Position numbers and translations under genes: made by a program
From: Lachnospiraceae bacterium
Lineage (GTDB): Bacteria > Bacillota > Clostridia > Lachnospirales > Lachnospiraceae
Direction: 5' to 3'
DNA length: 54,209 nt
Assembly (NCBI GenBank): GCA_017634975.1
Contig: JAGBMJ010000142.1
Coordinates: forward strand, 1 to 54,209
Part shown: positions 17,448 to 26,623 of the stretch, in pieces
How the letters are laid out: each line of letters begins with the position of its first letter
Numbering within the stretch: position 1 is the stretch's first letter
The notes under the pieces: generated by a model
What the model was told of the DNA's origin: nothing
The model's database searches: none
The model's input: the letters and a program-made list of their open reading frames with translations, nothing else

Positions 17448-18959
17448 TTATTCTTCCGTCAGCCGGTAGGTACGTTCAAATACACTCTTTGCAATAATGT
17501 AGATATCCGTCAGATCATCCGCCCGTACGGCCAGATAATCGCCTTCTTCGCCGAGATAATACTTTTCGGTATCCCAGGTGGTAAAGACCTTGACCCTGTG
17601 ATCCAGCTCCCTGGCATAGATCCCGCTGCCGCCCATTGCGATACAGCTTTTTGCATGCGGAAGAACCGGGATACGCTCGCCTCCGACATTGTCTACCACC
17701 ACCGGCGGATACTCCCCGGGGTATTCATACGGTGCATCGGAAAAGCGATAATTAGATTCAAACTTTTTCTGCCGGCACGGATAGATCTCACCATCCACCC
17801 CGAGGATGATGTACAGATCTTCCTCGACCTCCACATCCACATCCCCTTCCAGCGTACGAATCATGATCCCGGTACCCGGCTTTGCGAGATCCGTCACCTT
17901 CACATACCCAACCGACACTTCCATCTTGGTATAATGCCGGTACATGGAAATATCTTCTTCCTTCTGTCCCGCATAGATGATCTCACTTTCGCTGTGATAC
18001 TTACGCAGCCTCTCATACAGCATCTTTCCGATATCGTCTGCAGCATACGGGATTCCCTTTTTCCGGATAAGATCCTTCTTGATAAAGCCGCCGGCTTTGA
18101 TCAGATGACCGCCGCCGCCACCCATATCGTCCGCGATATATTTCGCCAGTTCGCTGGCCTTCGTGTTCTTGGTACCGCTGCGCACGGAAAATTTCACACC
18201 GTCTTCCAATAAATCATAAACCACACACGTATCTACTCCGTCCACTTCGAGCAGCATATCGCTGATCAGCCCGAGAATGTTGGAATCGCAGGGTTCTGCT
18301 TCAATGATACCGTAACGGTACTCATCATTATATACCGCATTCTGCATAGCCTTTCCGGCAATTGTCAATTCCTCTTTGGACATATTGGCCCCCCGGAAAC
18401 CCGCGATATCGGACTGGTCATATTTCGCAACATCCCGCAGATCACGATCCGCCGGGTGGAACAGCGATGAAAAATTATCCGTATCCGTCATCAATCCGTA
18501 ATACAGAGCCGTAGCCAGCCGTTTGTTTTCGTTGATGTCAAGTCCCTCCGCCGTCAGCAGTTCATACAGCACCGTAGAACAGGAACCGTAGTTGCTGCGC
18601 ACATCTGAGGGATCCGGCAGTTCCCCGCTCACACGGTGATGATCGATCACGATCACTTTTCCGGCATCAAATTTTGTGACATTGCTCTCGCCATACTGGC
18701 AGTCTACCGTGACCAGCAGTTCCGGTTCCGGCAGCTCCGTGATGTGCTCCACCGTGATCTGCAGATCATCGATCATCTTCAGCAGATTGGATTTTTGCAC
18801 AGCTTCTTTGCCGCCGTAAACAAAACGTGCATCAATATCCTGCTTTTTCAGATACCACACCAGAGCATATCCGCTGGCCAGTGCATCCGCATCCGGATTG
18901 TCATGACACTGTACCACGATATCACGATAATTGATCAGATCCTTCAAATGGAATTTCAT
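17448..18959 (-). CDS. DHH-family phosphoesterase with C-terminal extension
   Basis: 503 residues. Motif I is CHDNPDADALASG, the DHH motif is IVIDHHRVSG-like (VIDHHRV), and the DHHA1 signature is GGGGGHLIKAGG near residue 280. The N-terminal ~320 residues match NrnA/GdpP-like nano-RNases or pAp phosphatases, which cleave short oligonucleotides or phosphorylated nucleotides with Mn2+. About 180 extra residues follow, with a GYVKVTDLAKPGTGIMIRTL segment and a Gly-rich stretch I cannot assign. It starts 21 bp after ptsI and is the last gene of the GH32 unit; a functional link to sugar uptake is not obvious. Confidence 0.88.
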   Translation of the reverse strand: MKFHLKDLINYRDIVVQCHDNPDADALASGYALVWYLKKQDIDARFVYGGKEAVQKSNLLKMIDDLQITVEHITELPEPELLVTVDCQYGESNVTKFDAGKVIVIDHHRVSGELPDPSDVRSNYGSCSTVLYELLTAEGLDINENKRLATALYYGLMTDTDNFSSLFHPADRDLRDVAKYDQSDIAGFRGANMSKEELTIAGKAMQNAVYNDEYRYGIIEAEPCDSNILGLISDMLLEVDGVDTCVVYDLLEDGVKFSVRSGTKNTKASELAKYIADDMGGGGGHLIKAGGFIKKDLIRKKGIPYAADDIGKMLYERLRKYHSESEIIYAGQKEEDISMYRHYTKMEVSVGYVKVTDLAKPGTGIMIRTLEGDVDVEVEEDLYIILGVDGEIYPCRQKKFESNYRFSDAPYEYPGEYPPVVVDNVGGERIPVLPHAKSCIAMGGSGIYARELDHRVKVFTTWDTEKYYLGEEGDYLAVRADDLTDIYIIAKSVFERTYRLTEE

Positions 18960-18980
18960 AAACTCTACACTCCCCGGTAA

Positions 18981-20594
18981 TTATTCCGCCTGCAGCACCG
19001 CATCTTTCACAGATAATACAAATGGCGGTGAAACCGATAATGCATCCACACCATAATCCAAAAAAGTCTTTGTAAATGAAGTATCTGCTGCAAGTTCGCC
19101 ACAGATCTCCACCCGTATACCGGCCTTATGTCCGTTTGCGATCGTCCTTTGGATCAGTTCCTGTACCGCAGGATGATGCATATCCGTCTGTGCTTCCATC
19201 CTGGCATTCTGCCGGTCGATCGCAAGCGTATACTGTGCCAGATCATTGGTTCCGATGCTGAAAAAATCCACTTCCTTTGCCAGCATCTCACTGATCAGCG
19301 CCGCGGCCGGCGTCTCGATCATCACACCGATCTGCACATCGTCTTTATACGGGATCCCCTCCTGCTTCAGTTCCGCCTTGACCTCCGCGATGTGTCTCCT
19401 GCACTGAAGCACCTCTTCCACAGAAATGATCATCGGAAACAGGATTGCCGCTCTGCCGTATACCGACGCACGGTAAATGGCCCGCAGCTGCGTACGGAAG
19501 ATCTCGGGCCGGTCCAGACAGATCCGGATCGCACGGTACCCCATCGCCGGGTTCTCTTCATGTCCCAGATCCAGATAATCCGCCTGCTTATCCGCCCCCA
19601 GGTCCAGAGTACGGATCACAACAAGCCTGTCCTCCATAGCCTGCAATACCGCTTTATACACCGCGTATTGTTTCTCCTCCGACGGAAAATCCTTCCCCTC
19701 CAGATAAAGGAACTCGCTGCGGAAAAGACCTATGCCTTCTGCATCATTCTCCCGCGCATTCCTCACCTCTTCCACACTGCCGATATTGGCATAGACTGCG
19801 ATCTGCCTGCCGTCTTTGGTGACCGCCGGCCGCCCTTTCAATCGTTGCAGCCGCTCCCGGTGTGCTTCTTCCTCCCGTTGCTGCTCTCTGCTCCTTTCGA
19901 GCAGTGCATCATCCGGGTCCAGAAAGATCCGTCCGCTGCTGCCATCCGCCACCGCAGGCTTTCCGTTCCAGGACGGATCGGTCTCGATACCGCATACGGC
20001 CGGAAGGGAAAGCTGCCTTGCCAGGATCGCCGTATGGCTGTTCGCCGAACCCTGACGGGTTACAAAACCGAGGATCAGGGATTTCTCCAGCTGTATCGTT
20101 TCGGAAGGCGTCAGATCTTCCGCAACGATGATCGAAGGTTCCGTCAGTTCCTGCACGTCCTCCACACCGTTTAAGATACGGATCAGACGCCATACCACAT
20201 CCTGAAGATCTGCATTTCTGGCCTGCAGATACGCATCCTCCAGTCCGGCGAGCATCTCCGAAAAATGTTCTCCCGCAACAAAAACAGCATATTCGGCAGA
20301 AACTTTTGCCGTCACAATGATATCCCGGATAAATGCTTCCAGCTCATCATCCCGCAAAAGCATCTGGTGCGCTTCAAAGATCGCCGCCGCTTCTTCCCCG
20401 GTTTCCTTTACCGCTTTTTCCTTCAGTGCAAGCAGCTGCATTTCGGCCTTTTCCCTGGCCTCTTCGAAACGCTTCCACTCTGTCTCGCTGTCTTCCCGAT
20501 AGGTACGCCGGATCTGCCTTCCGCTTTTTTTATAATAAAATATGCGGCCTACGGCAATGCCCGGTGCAATGCCTTTTCCCTGTAGCTCATTCAT
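18981..20594 (-). CDS. ptsI: PTS enzyme I (phosphoenolpyruvate-protein phosphotransferase)
   Basis: 537 residues from the ATG at 20594 (MNELQGKGIAPGIAVG, the standard EI opening). H187 in GSANSHTAILARQLSLPA is the phospho-accepting histidine; canonical EI has GGxTSH here, so GSANSH is a mild variant. The C-terminal PEP-binding barrel shows FFSIGTNDLAQYTLAIDRQN and VEICGELAAD with the catalytic cysteine. It transfers phosphate from PEP to HPr; no HPr or EII gene is in the window. Its start overlaps the GH32 stop by 8 bp, so it is cotranscribed with a fructan hydrolase, an unusual place for the general PTS enzyme. Confidence 0.93.
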   Translation of the reverse strand: MNELQGKGIAPGIAVGRIFYYKKSGRQIRRTYREDSETEWKRFEEAREKAEMQLLALKEKAVKETGEEAAAIFEAHQMLLRDDELEAFIRDIIVTAKVSAEYAVFVAGEHFSEMLAGLEDAYLQARNADLQDVVWRLIRILNGVEDVQELTEPSIIVAEDLTPSETIQLEKSLILGFVTRQGSANSHTAILARQLSLPAVCGIETDPSWNGKPAVADGSSGRIFLDPDDALLERSREQQREEEAHRERLQRLKGRPAVTKDGRQIAVYANIGSVEEVRNARENDAEGIGLFRSEFLYLEGKDFPSEEKQYAVYKAVLQAMEDRLVVIRTLDLGADKQADYLDLGHEENPAMGYRAIRICLDRPEIFRTQLRAIYRASVYGRAAILFPMIISVEEVLQCRRHIAEVKAELKQEGIPYKDDVQIGVMIETPAAALISEMLAKEVDFFSIGTNDLAQYTLAIDRQNARMEAQTDMHHPAVQELIQRTIANGHKAGIRVEICGELAADTSFTKTFLDYGVDALSVSPPFVLSVKDAVLQAE

Positions 20595-22275
20595 AATCAA
20601 CCCGCATATTTTTCATATCCCAGACTTTTACCATCGGCGGACCGACCTGCAGACGGTAACTGTTTACGGCCACTTCTTCCTCAACATAGAAACGTGTGGT
20701 CATTACCTGTTCGCCGTCATTTACAAAGATCTCTGCCATGGACGTATCGATCAGAACGCGGATCTTATGAAAATCCTTCAGCCGTACTTTGCGTTCCTTT
20801 CGTCCCCGGCCCGGATGATCCTCTACCATCAGGTGCAATACAAAGGTGTCCGGTGCGCCTTCGGCGCTTTCCAAAAAGATCTCAAATACCGGCCATGCTG
20901 CCACCCAGAGCCGCATCAGCAGCAGATATTCCCGCAGTTTTCCGTCTTCCCCCATTTCGACCCCAAGTCCATCTTCTTCTCTTGCTCTGTCAAAAAAGAT
21001 CTTACCGGAATACCCCAGGCCATTTTCTCTTTCGACCAGGATATCTGCCTTTCGGGTCGGCAGCTCCAGCTTTGTGTCGCCTTTTTCCGTGACCCGCAGC
21101 CCCAGCCGCAGACTCTCGATCTCCTCTGCGGGCCACTGCCGGATGCCGCCTTCGTATGACGTGAGTACCCTCGGTACGCTGAGCGCATGCTGCCAGCCGC
21201 GTTCGGTCGTATGCAGATTGTCATAATCCGCATCAAACATCCCCACCCAGCCGATCAGGATCCGCCGTCCCCGGCTGTCCGTAAACGTCTGCGGTGCATA
21301 GAAATCAAAACCATAGTCCCATTCACGGAACGTACCTTCCGGATCTTCCAGCAGACGATAGGTTCCCGGATTCTCCGGCAGTTTATCGCCGACCAGCAGG
21401 GTTCCTCTGGCCGGATCCGTGATATCAAACCCCTCGGGTAAGATAAAATATCCGGACTGGTAGGTATTCTGCCACTTATACTCCTGTTGCTCCAATCCCT
21501 GCGGACAGCAGCTCAGATACTTCTTTCCGTCGAGCTCAAAATAATCCGGACATTCCCACATATAACCGAACGGCTCCGCTGTGGTAATGCTGTAGATCGG
21601 TTGAAAGTTCAGCGCGTCTTCTCCTTCAAACACGATCACTGCGCCCTGGTCCAGCAGGGATCCGTTACCCGCGGTAATATCATTGCTCAAAGGATCACTG
21701 TCCTTCTGTTCCACGTCCATCTGCAGCCGACGCAGCTCCAGACGTCTGCCGTCCAGACGCCCTCCCTCCACCATATAATATTTTCCGTCCTGCTTCCACA
21801 CTTTGGGATCACGGACATGACAGGTGTATTCATCCGGATAATCCGCATTGGTCAGCAGAACCTGCTTTTCCGAAAAATGTTCCCCGTCCCGGCTCCGCAG
21901 CAGGATGGTATTGGATTCCCGCCCGGCATAGGTATGATCATAATCTCCCGGCAGCTCCACATTTCCGGTATAATACAAAAGCATCTCGCCGTCATCGATC
22001 AGAGCCGAACCGGAAAAAGCCCCTCCCGCATCGGCCGAATGATCGGGAGAAACCGCAGTTCCCGCAAAACGAAAATGCAGCAGGTCATCACCGATATAAT
22101 GTCCCCACTCTTTGCATCCGCCCTTCACATCATCCGGACTATATTGAAAAAATACATGGTATTTGCCATCGAATTCACACAGGCCGTTCGGATCGTTCAT
22201 CCAGCCTGTCGGCGGCATCAGGTGAAACCCCAGCCGATACGGATCTTCTTTGATCTTCTGCGTAATCTTTATCAC
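20587..22275 (-). CDS. GH32 beta-fructosidase (sucrose/fructan hydrolase)
   Basis: 562 residues from a GTG with a G-rich ribosome site. The GH32 catalytic triad is intact: nucleophile D28 in WMNDPNG, transition-state stabiliser D156 in HVRDPKVW, and acid/base E241 in MWECPDYF. There is no signal peptide, so it acts inside the cell on sucrose, sucrose-6-phosphate or short fructo-oligosaccharides. About 30 extra residues of charged sequence (about 172-208) interrupt the second blade relative to typical members. The C-terminal beta-sandwich module (IFVNDGEQVMTTRFY) is present. It leads the minus-strand unit with ptsI and lies divergent from a fructokinase, the expected partner. Confidence 0.93.
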   Translation of the reverse strand: MIKITQKIKEDPYRLGFHLMPPTGWMNDPNGLCEFDGKYHVFFQYSPDDVKGGCKEWGHYIGDDLLHFRFAGTAVSPDHSADAGGAFSGSALIDDGEMLLYYTGNVELPGDYDHTYAGRESNTILLRSRDGEHFSEKQVLLTNADYPDEYTCHVRDPKVWKQDGKYYMVEGGRLDGRRLELRRLQMDVEQKDSDPLSNDITAGNGSLLDQGAVIVFEGEDALNFQPIYSITTAEPFGYMWECPDYFELDGKKYLSCCPQGLEQQEYKWQNTYQSGYFILPEGFDITDPARGTLLVGDKLPENPGTYRLLEDPEGTFREWDYGFDFYAPQTFTDSRGRRILIGWVGMFDADYDNLHTTERGWQHALSVPRVLTSYEGGIRQWPAEEIESLRLGLRVTEKGDTKLELPTRKADILVERENGLGYSGKIFFDRAREEDGLGVEMGEDGKLREYLLLMRLWVAAWPVFEIFLESAEGAPDTFVLHLMVEDHPGRGRKERKVRLKDFHKIRVLIDTSMAEIFVNDGEQVMTTRFYVEEEVAVNSYRLQVGPPMVKVWDMKNMRVDYE

Positions 22276-22338
22276 GTTTATCCCCCCACGGTCTGTTCCC
22301 CTATTCGCCCCTTGTCACGGGCGCGCACACTTGTTAAT

Positions 22339-22367
22339 ATTATATAGTAGCGTGCTTTTTTTGTCAA
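22339..22367 (-). promoter_or_regulatory. Consensus promoter of the GH32-ptsI-DHH unit
   Basis: Minus-strand TTGACA (22367-22362), 17-bp spacer, TATAAT (22344-22339): a perfect housekeeping promoter. The predicted start is about 57 bases before the GTG. No matching forward promoter for the fructokinase was found in the same gap. Confidence 0.85.
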
Positions 22368-22409
22368 AACGCGTACATCGGGAAATCAGACTATTCGGGA
22401 GGTATTACC

Positions 22410-23288
22410 ATGACTTACGGCGCACTGGAAGCCGGCGGTACCAAAATGGTATGCGCCATTGGCAATCAAAACGGACAGATTCTGGAGCAGGTCTCCATTC
22501 CCACAAGATATCCGGAAGAAACCGTCCCGGAGATCATTGACTATTTCAGGAAGAAAGAGATTGCCGCCCTGGGCATCGCGTGTTTCGGCCCGCTGAATCT
22601 GAACCAAAGATCAGCGACCTACGGCTATATCACCACCACACCGAAACCGGGCTGGGCGAACTACGATATCGTCGGGGCTTTTCAGAAGGCGCTACAGATC
22701 CCCATCGGTTTTGATACCGATGTGAACGGATCTTTGCTCGGAGAAGTCACCTACGGTTCTTCCAAAGGTCTGGAAAACGTCGTCTATATCACAATCGGCA
22801 CCGGTATCGGCGGCGGCGTGATGAGCGGTGGAAAGCTGCTCCATGGGATGCTGCATCCGGAACTGGGACATATGCTTCTGCATCCCCATCCGTCCGATCC
22901 GTATCCGGGTAAATGCCCGTTCCACCGGCACTGTCTGGAAGGGCTGGCTTCCGGACCCGCCATCGAAGAACGCTGGGGAGCCAAAGGAAAGGACCTGGCC
23001 GGCAGGGATGAAGTGTGGGAGCTGGAAGCTTATTACATCGGACAGGCGATCGTCAATCTGATCCTGACGCTTTCCCCCGAGCGTATCATTTTAGGAGGCG
23101 GTGTCATGCACCAGTTACAGCTCTTCGACCTGATCCGCGCCGAAGTAAAAAAACAGCTGAATGACTATATCGTCACTCCGCTGCTACAAAATATGGAGCA
23201 CTATATCGTTCCCGCCAGCCTCCACGACGATCAGGGCATTATGGGCTGTATCCGGCTGGCAATGGATGCTCAATTTGCCGACGAGTAA
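22410..23288 (+). CDS. ROK-family fructokinase
   Basis: 292 residues. The N-terminal phosphate loop GALEAGGTKMVCAIG and the ITIGTGIGGGVM adenosine motif mark the ROK fold. The zinc site HPELGHMLLHPH then GKCPFHRHCLEGLASGPA is the fructokinase/mannokinase version of the ROK consensus. It converts cytosolic fructose to fructose-6-phosphate. It faces the GH32 enzyme across a 134-bp divergent region, so both are probably induced by fructans or sucrose. Its end overlaps the convergent metallophosphatase gene by 19 bp. Ribosome site CGGGAGG supports the ATG. Confidence 0.93.
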   Translation: MTYGALEAGGTKMVCAIGNQNGQILEQVSIPTRYPEETVPEIIDYFRKKEIAALGIACFGPLNLNQRSATYGYITTTPKPGWANYDIVGAFQKALQIPIGFDTDVNGSLLGEVTYGSSKGLENVVYITIGTGIGGGVMSGGKLLHGMLHPELGHMLLHPHPSDPYPGKCPFHRHCLEGLASGPAIEERWGAKGKDLAGRDEVWELEAYYIGQAIVNLILTLSPERIILGGGVMHQLQLFDLIRAEVKKQLNDYIVTPLLQNMEHYIVPASLHDDQGIMGCIRLAMDAQFADE

Positions 23289-23983
23289 AACTCCTCTCCC
23301 GTATCCAGACAGATCACCGCGATCCGCCCGTTTTTAAAACACGACCCGCAATCGATCGCGATATGGTTATTCGCCCGGTAGATCTTCCCGGGGTTCGGAT
23401 TGCCCTCGATCAGCTGCGTCGGTGTATGGCCGGAAACCACGTAGATATCGTCATAGTATTTTTCATTAAAATCCGCCCGGTCCCACACCAGTTCATCGAT
23501 CGTATAGTCATCCATATCCTTATCCGGAGAATAATTCCCGAGGCCGGCGTGCACCAGCAGATAATGCTTTCCGTTCACTTCCAATTCCTCGTAGATCAAA
23601 AACTCCCCCAGAAAATCCAGGATCTCCTGACGTTCTTCCTTATCCAGCTGGTAATACTCATACAGGGTCGTATCGTTTCCGTTCTGCTGCCACGTCCAGA
23701 AATAGTCCAGTGTCTCTTCATCCAGCTCCATAATGGTCTTTTCCGTGATCTCCTGCATCAGAAAATTCATACACTGCAGCGCCATCAGTTCGTGATTGCC
23801 CAGGATCGGTATCGCATTGGGCATTTCCATCAGCTTCTGCAGCACTTTGATCGGATGCGGTCCCCGGTCGATCACATCCCCGATCAGATACAGCGTATCC
23901 TCATCCTTCAGATCTATTTTTTCCAGCAGCTCCATGAACTTGTCATATTCCCCATGGACGTCGCCCATTACATAGGTAGCCAT
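23270..23983 (-). CDS. Calcineurin-like metallophosphoesterase (serine/threonine phosphatase type)
   Basis: 237 residues from the ATG at 23983 (MATYVMGDVHGEYDKF), which has GGGAG six bases upstream; an ATG farther out lies inside a hairpin. The metal-binding motifs GDVHG, GDVIDRG, GNHE and a later VHAG and SGHTPT are all present, as in bacterial PrpE/PphA-like phosphatases. Targets may be phosphoproteins or diadenosine tetraphosphate. It follows mnmA on the same strand, separated by a long hairpin. Confidence 0.9.
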   Translation of the reverse strand: MATYVMGDVHGEYDKFMELLEKIDLKDEDTLYLIGDVIDRGPHPIKVLQKLMEMPNAIPILGNHELMALQCMNFLMQEITEKTIMELDEETLDYFWTWQQNGNDTTLYEYYQLDKEERQEILDFLGEFLIYEELEVNGKHYLLVHAGLGNYSPDKDMDDYTIDELVWDRADFNEKYYDDIYVVSGHTPTQLIEGNPNPGKIYRANNHIAIDCGSCFKNGRIAVICLDTGEEFYSSAN

Positions 23984-24000
23984 ATTTATCTCCCATCTAC

Positions 24001-24061
24001 ATGAGCCATGGGGACGGTTCTCCGGCCCAGAATGAGCCGGAGAACCGTCCCTGTGGCTCAT
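24001..24061. repeat. Long hairpin with GGGACGGTTCT core overlapping the mnmA stop
   Basis: Two 26-bp arms (24001-24026 and 24036-24061) pair with only two mismatches around a 9-bp loop. The arms carry GGGGACGGTTCTCCGGC and its complement. The mnmA stop codon lies in the right arm. No U-tract follows on either strand. I recall similar GGGACGGTTCT palindromes as dispersed repeats in Clostridia, but cannot confirm it here. Confidence 0.7.
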
Positions 24062-25119
24062 TTGATCACTCCGCCTCCAACAACACAGTTGTCTTCATCA
24101 TAGAATACCGCGGACTGTCCCGGAGTGACGGCGCGTACCGGCGCATCGAAACGGATCTGCACGGTATCTTCGGCGAGCATTTCCAGTTCTGCGCTCTGGG
24201 GCGTGTGATGATAGCGGATCTTGGCCAGGCAGCGGATCTTTTCTCCCACCGCCAAAGGCGCGATGCTCATAAAATTGACATCTCCGCACACTACGGTATC
24301 ACTGTATAAAGAACTGTCCGGCGCCAGCACCACTTCGTTCGTTTCCGTCCGGATCTCTTTTACATAGGCCGGCTCGCCCAATGCGATGCCAAGCCCCTTT
24401 CGCTGCCCCACGGTATAGTGGATGATGCCCTTATGCCGTCCCAGTACTTTGCCCTCTTCATCCACAAAGTTACCTTCCGGCGGCAGATCACATTCCGCGT
24501 TTTCTTCAATATAATCCGCGTAGTTCCCCTCCGGCACAAAACAGATCTCCTGCGAATCCGGCTTCTGCGCCACCGAGATCCCCGCCTGTACGGCGATCGC
24601 ACGCACTTGTTCCTTGGTCAGCTTCCCCAAGGGCATCAATGTATGAGCCAGCTGCTCCTGCGATAATTTATACAGCATATAGGTCTGGTCTTTTGCGATA
24701 TGATCCGCCTGCTGTACCGTGTATCTGCCGTTCTCCAGACGTACGACCGATGCATAATGCCCGGTGGCAATATACTCTGCCTGCATGGACTTTGCAAAAT
24801 CCAGCATCCGGTCCCACTTGATATAGCGGTTACAGCCGATGCATGGATTGGGCGTCAGACCATGGATATACGCCTGCACAAACGGGTCGATCACGCATTT
24901 CTGAAATTCCGAAATACAGTTGACCGCATAATAAGGAATGCCGATCTGATCCGCCACCAGCCTGGCATCATCGATCTCACAACAGCGGCTTTCTTTTCCA
25001 TCCGCCGCTACCCAGGTCTTCAAGGTCACACCGATCACATCATAACCGGATGCCTTCAACAGATATGCACATACCGCACTGTCCACTCCGCCGGACATGC
25101 CCACGATCACTTTTGCCAT
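24058..25119 (-). CDS. mnmA: tRNA-specific 2-thiouridylase MnmA
   Basis: 353 residues, normal length. The PP-loop SGGVDS is at residues 9-14, the first catalytic cysteine in NPCIGCNRYIKW and the second in KPDSQEICFVPEG. The C-terminal beta domain (HYTVGQRKGLGIALGEPAYV, AVFYDEDNCVVGGG) is complete. The enzyme activates and thiolates U34 of Lys, Glu and Gln tRNAs, taking sulfur from a cysteine desulfurase relay. The ATG has GGAG at good spacing. The sulfur gene metY is divergent, with 195 bp between the two starts. Confidence 0.96.
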   Translation of the reverse strand: MAKVIVGMSGGVDSAVCAYLLKASGYDVIGVTLKTWVAADGKESRCCEIDDARLVADQIGIPYYAVNCISEFQKCVIDPFVQAYIHGLTPNPCIGCNRYIKWDRMLDFAKSMQAEYIATGHYASVVRLENGRYTVQQADHIAKDQTYMLYKLSQEQLAHTLMPLGKLTKEQVRAIAVQAGISVAQKPDSQEICFVPEGNYADYIEENAECDLPPEGNFVDEEGKVLGRHKGIIHYTVGQRKGLGIALGEPAYVKEIRTETNEVVLAPDSSLYSDTVVCGDVNFMSIAPLAVGEKIRCLAKIRYHHTPQSAELEMLAEDTVQIRFDAPVRAVTPGQSAVFYDEDNCVVGGGVIK

Positions 25120-25151
25120 TGTTATACTCCACTTAAAATATCTTAAAAGAG

Positions 25152-25180
25152 ATTATATCACGAATGCCCGGTCAGGAAAA
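25152..25180 (-). promoter_or_regulatory. Candidate mnmA promoter
   Basis: Minus-strand TATAAT (25157-25152) with TTTTCC at 17-bp spacing (25180-25175). The -10 is consensus, the -35 weak. Confidence 0.5.
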
Positions 25181-25231
25181 GCACCCGTAAACTTCCCGGT
25201 AATGATCAGCAGCTGAACAGTATCACAATCC

Positions 25232-25283
25232 CTACCAAGGCGGTAGACTTTTTCTTGCCATTCTTTCGTAAAAGGCTTAAAAT
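25232..25283 (+). promoter_or_regulatory. metY promoter with palindromic site
   Basis: TTGCCA (25255-25260), 17-bp spacer, TAAAAT (25278-25283). Immediately upstream is a palindrome CTACC-AAGGC-GGTAG (25232-25246). The position just ahead of the -35 suits an activator, or a repressor that blocks polymerase. Sulfur-responsive control is inferred from the gene. No S-box or T-box leader is present. Confidence 0.65.
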
Positions 25284-25314
25284 AAGATATTATTTTAGCT
25301 TGAGGAGGCAAATT

Positions 25315-26601
25315 ATGAGCGAACAGAAGATCGGCACCAAATGCGTGCAGGCAGGCTACACACCGAAAAACGGAGAACCGAGACAGATCCCCATCGTGCA
25401 GTCTACCACCTTTAAATATGATACCAGCGAAGACATGGGCAAGCTCTTTGACCTGGAGGCATCCGGCTATTTCTACACCCGTCTGCAGAACCCGACCAAC
25501 GACTATGTTGCAGCAAAGATCGCTGCTCTGGAAGGCGGCAGCGCAGCAATGCTCACTTCTTCCGGACAGGCTGCAAACTTCTTTGCCCTGTTCAATATCT
25601 GTGAATGCGGCAGCCACATCGTGGCTTCCTCTTCCATCTACGGCGGTACGTTCAATCTGATCAGCGTCACGATGGCAAAAATGGGCATTGAAGTGACCTT
25701 TGTTTCTCCGGACAGCACCGATGAAGAACTGGACGCAGCCTTCAAAGAGAACACCCGCGCAATGTTTGGTGAGACCATCGCCAATCCGGCACTGACGGTA
25801 CTGGATATCGAAAGATTTGCAAAAGCCGCTCACAGACACGGCGTTCCCCTGATCGTGGATAATACCTTCCCGACACCGGTGAACTGTCGTCCGATCGAAT
25901 GGGGCGCCGATATCGTAACCCATTCCACGACCAAATATATGGATGGTCACGGAGCTGCCGTCGGCGGCTGTATCGTAGATTCCGGTAAATTTGACTGGAT
26001 GGCACATGCAGACAAATTCCCGGGACTTTGCACACCGGATGAATCCTATCACGGCATCACCTATGCGGAGAAATTCGGCAAGGAAGGTGCGTTCATTACC
26101 AAAGCTACGGCACAGCTGATGCGTGACTTCGGCTGCATCCAGTCCCCGCAGCATGCATTCATCTTAAACCTCGGCCTGGAATCCCTGCATGTACGTATGC
26201 CGAAACATGTGGAAAACGGTCAGGCCGTTGCGGAATTCCTGGAGAAGCACCCGCAGGTCGTAAAAGTAAATTACTCCGGCTTAAAGAGCGATCCGTATTA
26301 TGAGCGTGCACAGAAATATCTGCCCAACGGCGGATGCGGCGTCGTTTCCTTTGAACTGAAGGGCGGAAGGGATGCAGCACAGAAATTTATGAAGGCGCTG
26401 AAACTGGCCGCGATCGAAACCCACGTAGCTGATGCGCGTACCTGCTGCTTAAACCCGGCGACCTCCACACACCGTCAGATGACCGACGAGCAGCTGGCTG
26501 CAGCCGGCATCCCGGCAGGTCTGGTGCGTATGTCCTGCGGTCTGGAAGATAAGGCAGACCTGATCGCCGATCTGGCACAGGCATTGGACGGATTAAACTA
26601 A
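25315..26601 (+). CDS. metY: O-acetylhomoserine aminocarboxypropyltransferase / cysteine synthase
   Basis: 428 residues from the ATG at 25315, which is preceded by GAGGAGG; upstream in-frame codons overlap the promoter. The sequence shows the Cys/Met-metabolism PLP fold: TRLQNPTNDYVAAKIAALEGG near the N-terminus, LIVDNTFPTPVNCRPIEWGADI, and the PLP lysine in HSTTKYMDGHG. The C-terminal SLGxxxT-like region is DARTCCLNPATSTHRQM, typical of O-acetylhomoserine sulfhydrylases. It makes homocysteine directly from O-acetylhomoserine and sulfide. It is a single-gene unit ended by a strong terminator. Confidence 0.94.
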   Translation: MSEQKIGTKCVQAGYTPKNGEPRQIPIVQSTTFKYDTSEDMGKLFDLEASGYFYTRLQNPTNDYVAAKIAALEGGSAAMLTSSGQAANFFALFNICECGSHIVASSSIYGGTFNLISVTMAKMGIEVTFVSPDSTDEELDAAFKENTRAMFGETIANPALTVLDIERFAKAAHRHGVPLIVDNTFPTPVNCRPIEWGADIVTHSTTKYMDGHGAAVGGCIVDSGKFDWMAHADKFPGLCTPDESYHGITYAEKFGKEGAFITKATAQLMRDFGCIQSPQHAFILNLGLESLHVRMPKHVENGQAVAEFLEKHPQVVKVNYSGLKSDPYYERAQKYLPNGGCGVVSFELKGGRDAAQKFMKALKLAAIETHVADARTCCLNPATSTHRQMTDEQLAAAGIPAGLVRMSCGLEDKADLIADLAQALDGLN

Positions 26602-26623
26602 AAAGGCACTCCACCAAATACAG

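Noticed and set aside
25120-25314. SAM riboswitch or T-box upstream of metY
   Set aside because: No conserved S-box or T-box core; only a dyad and promoter are seen.
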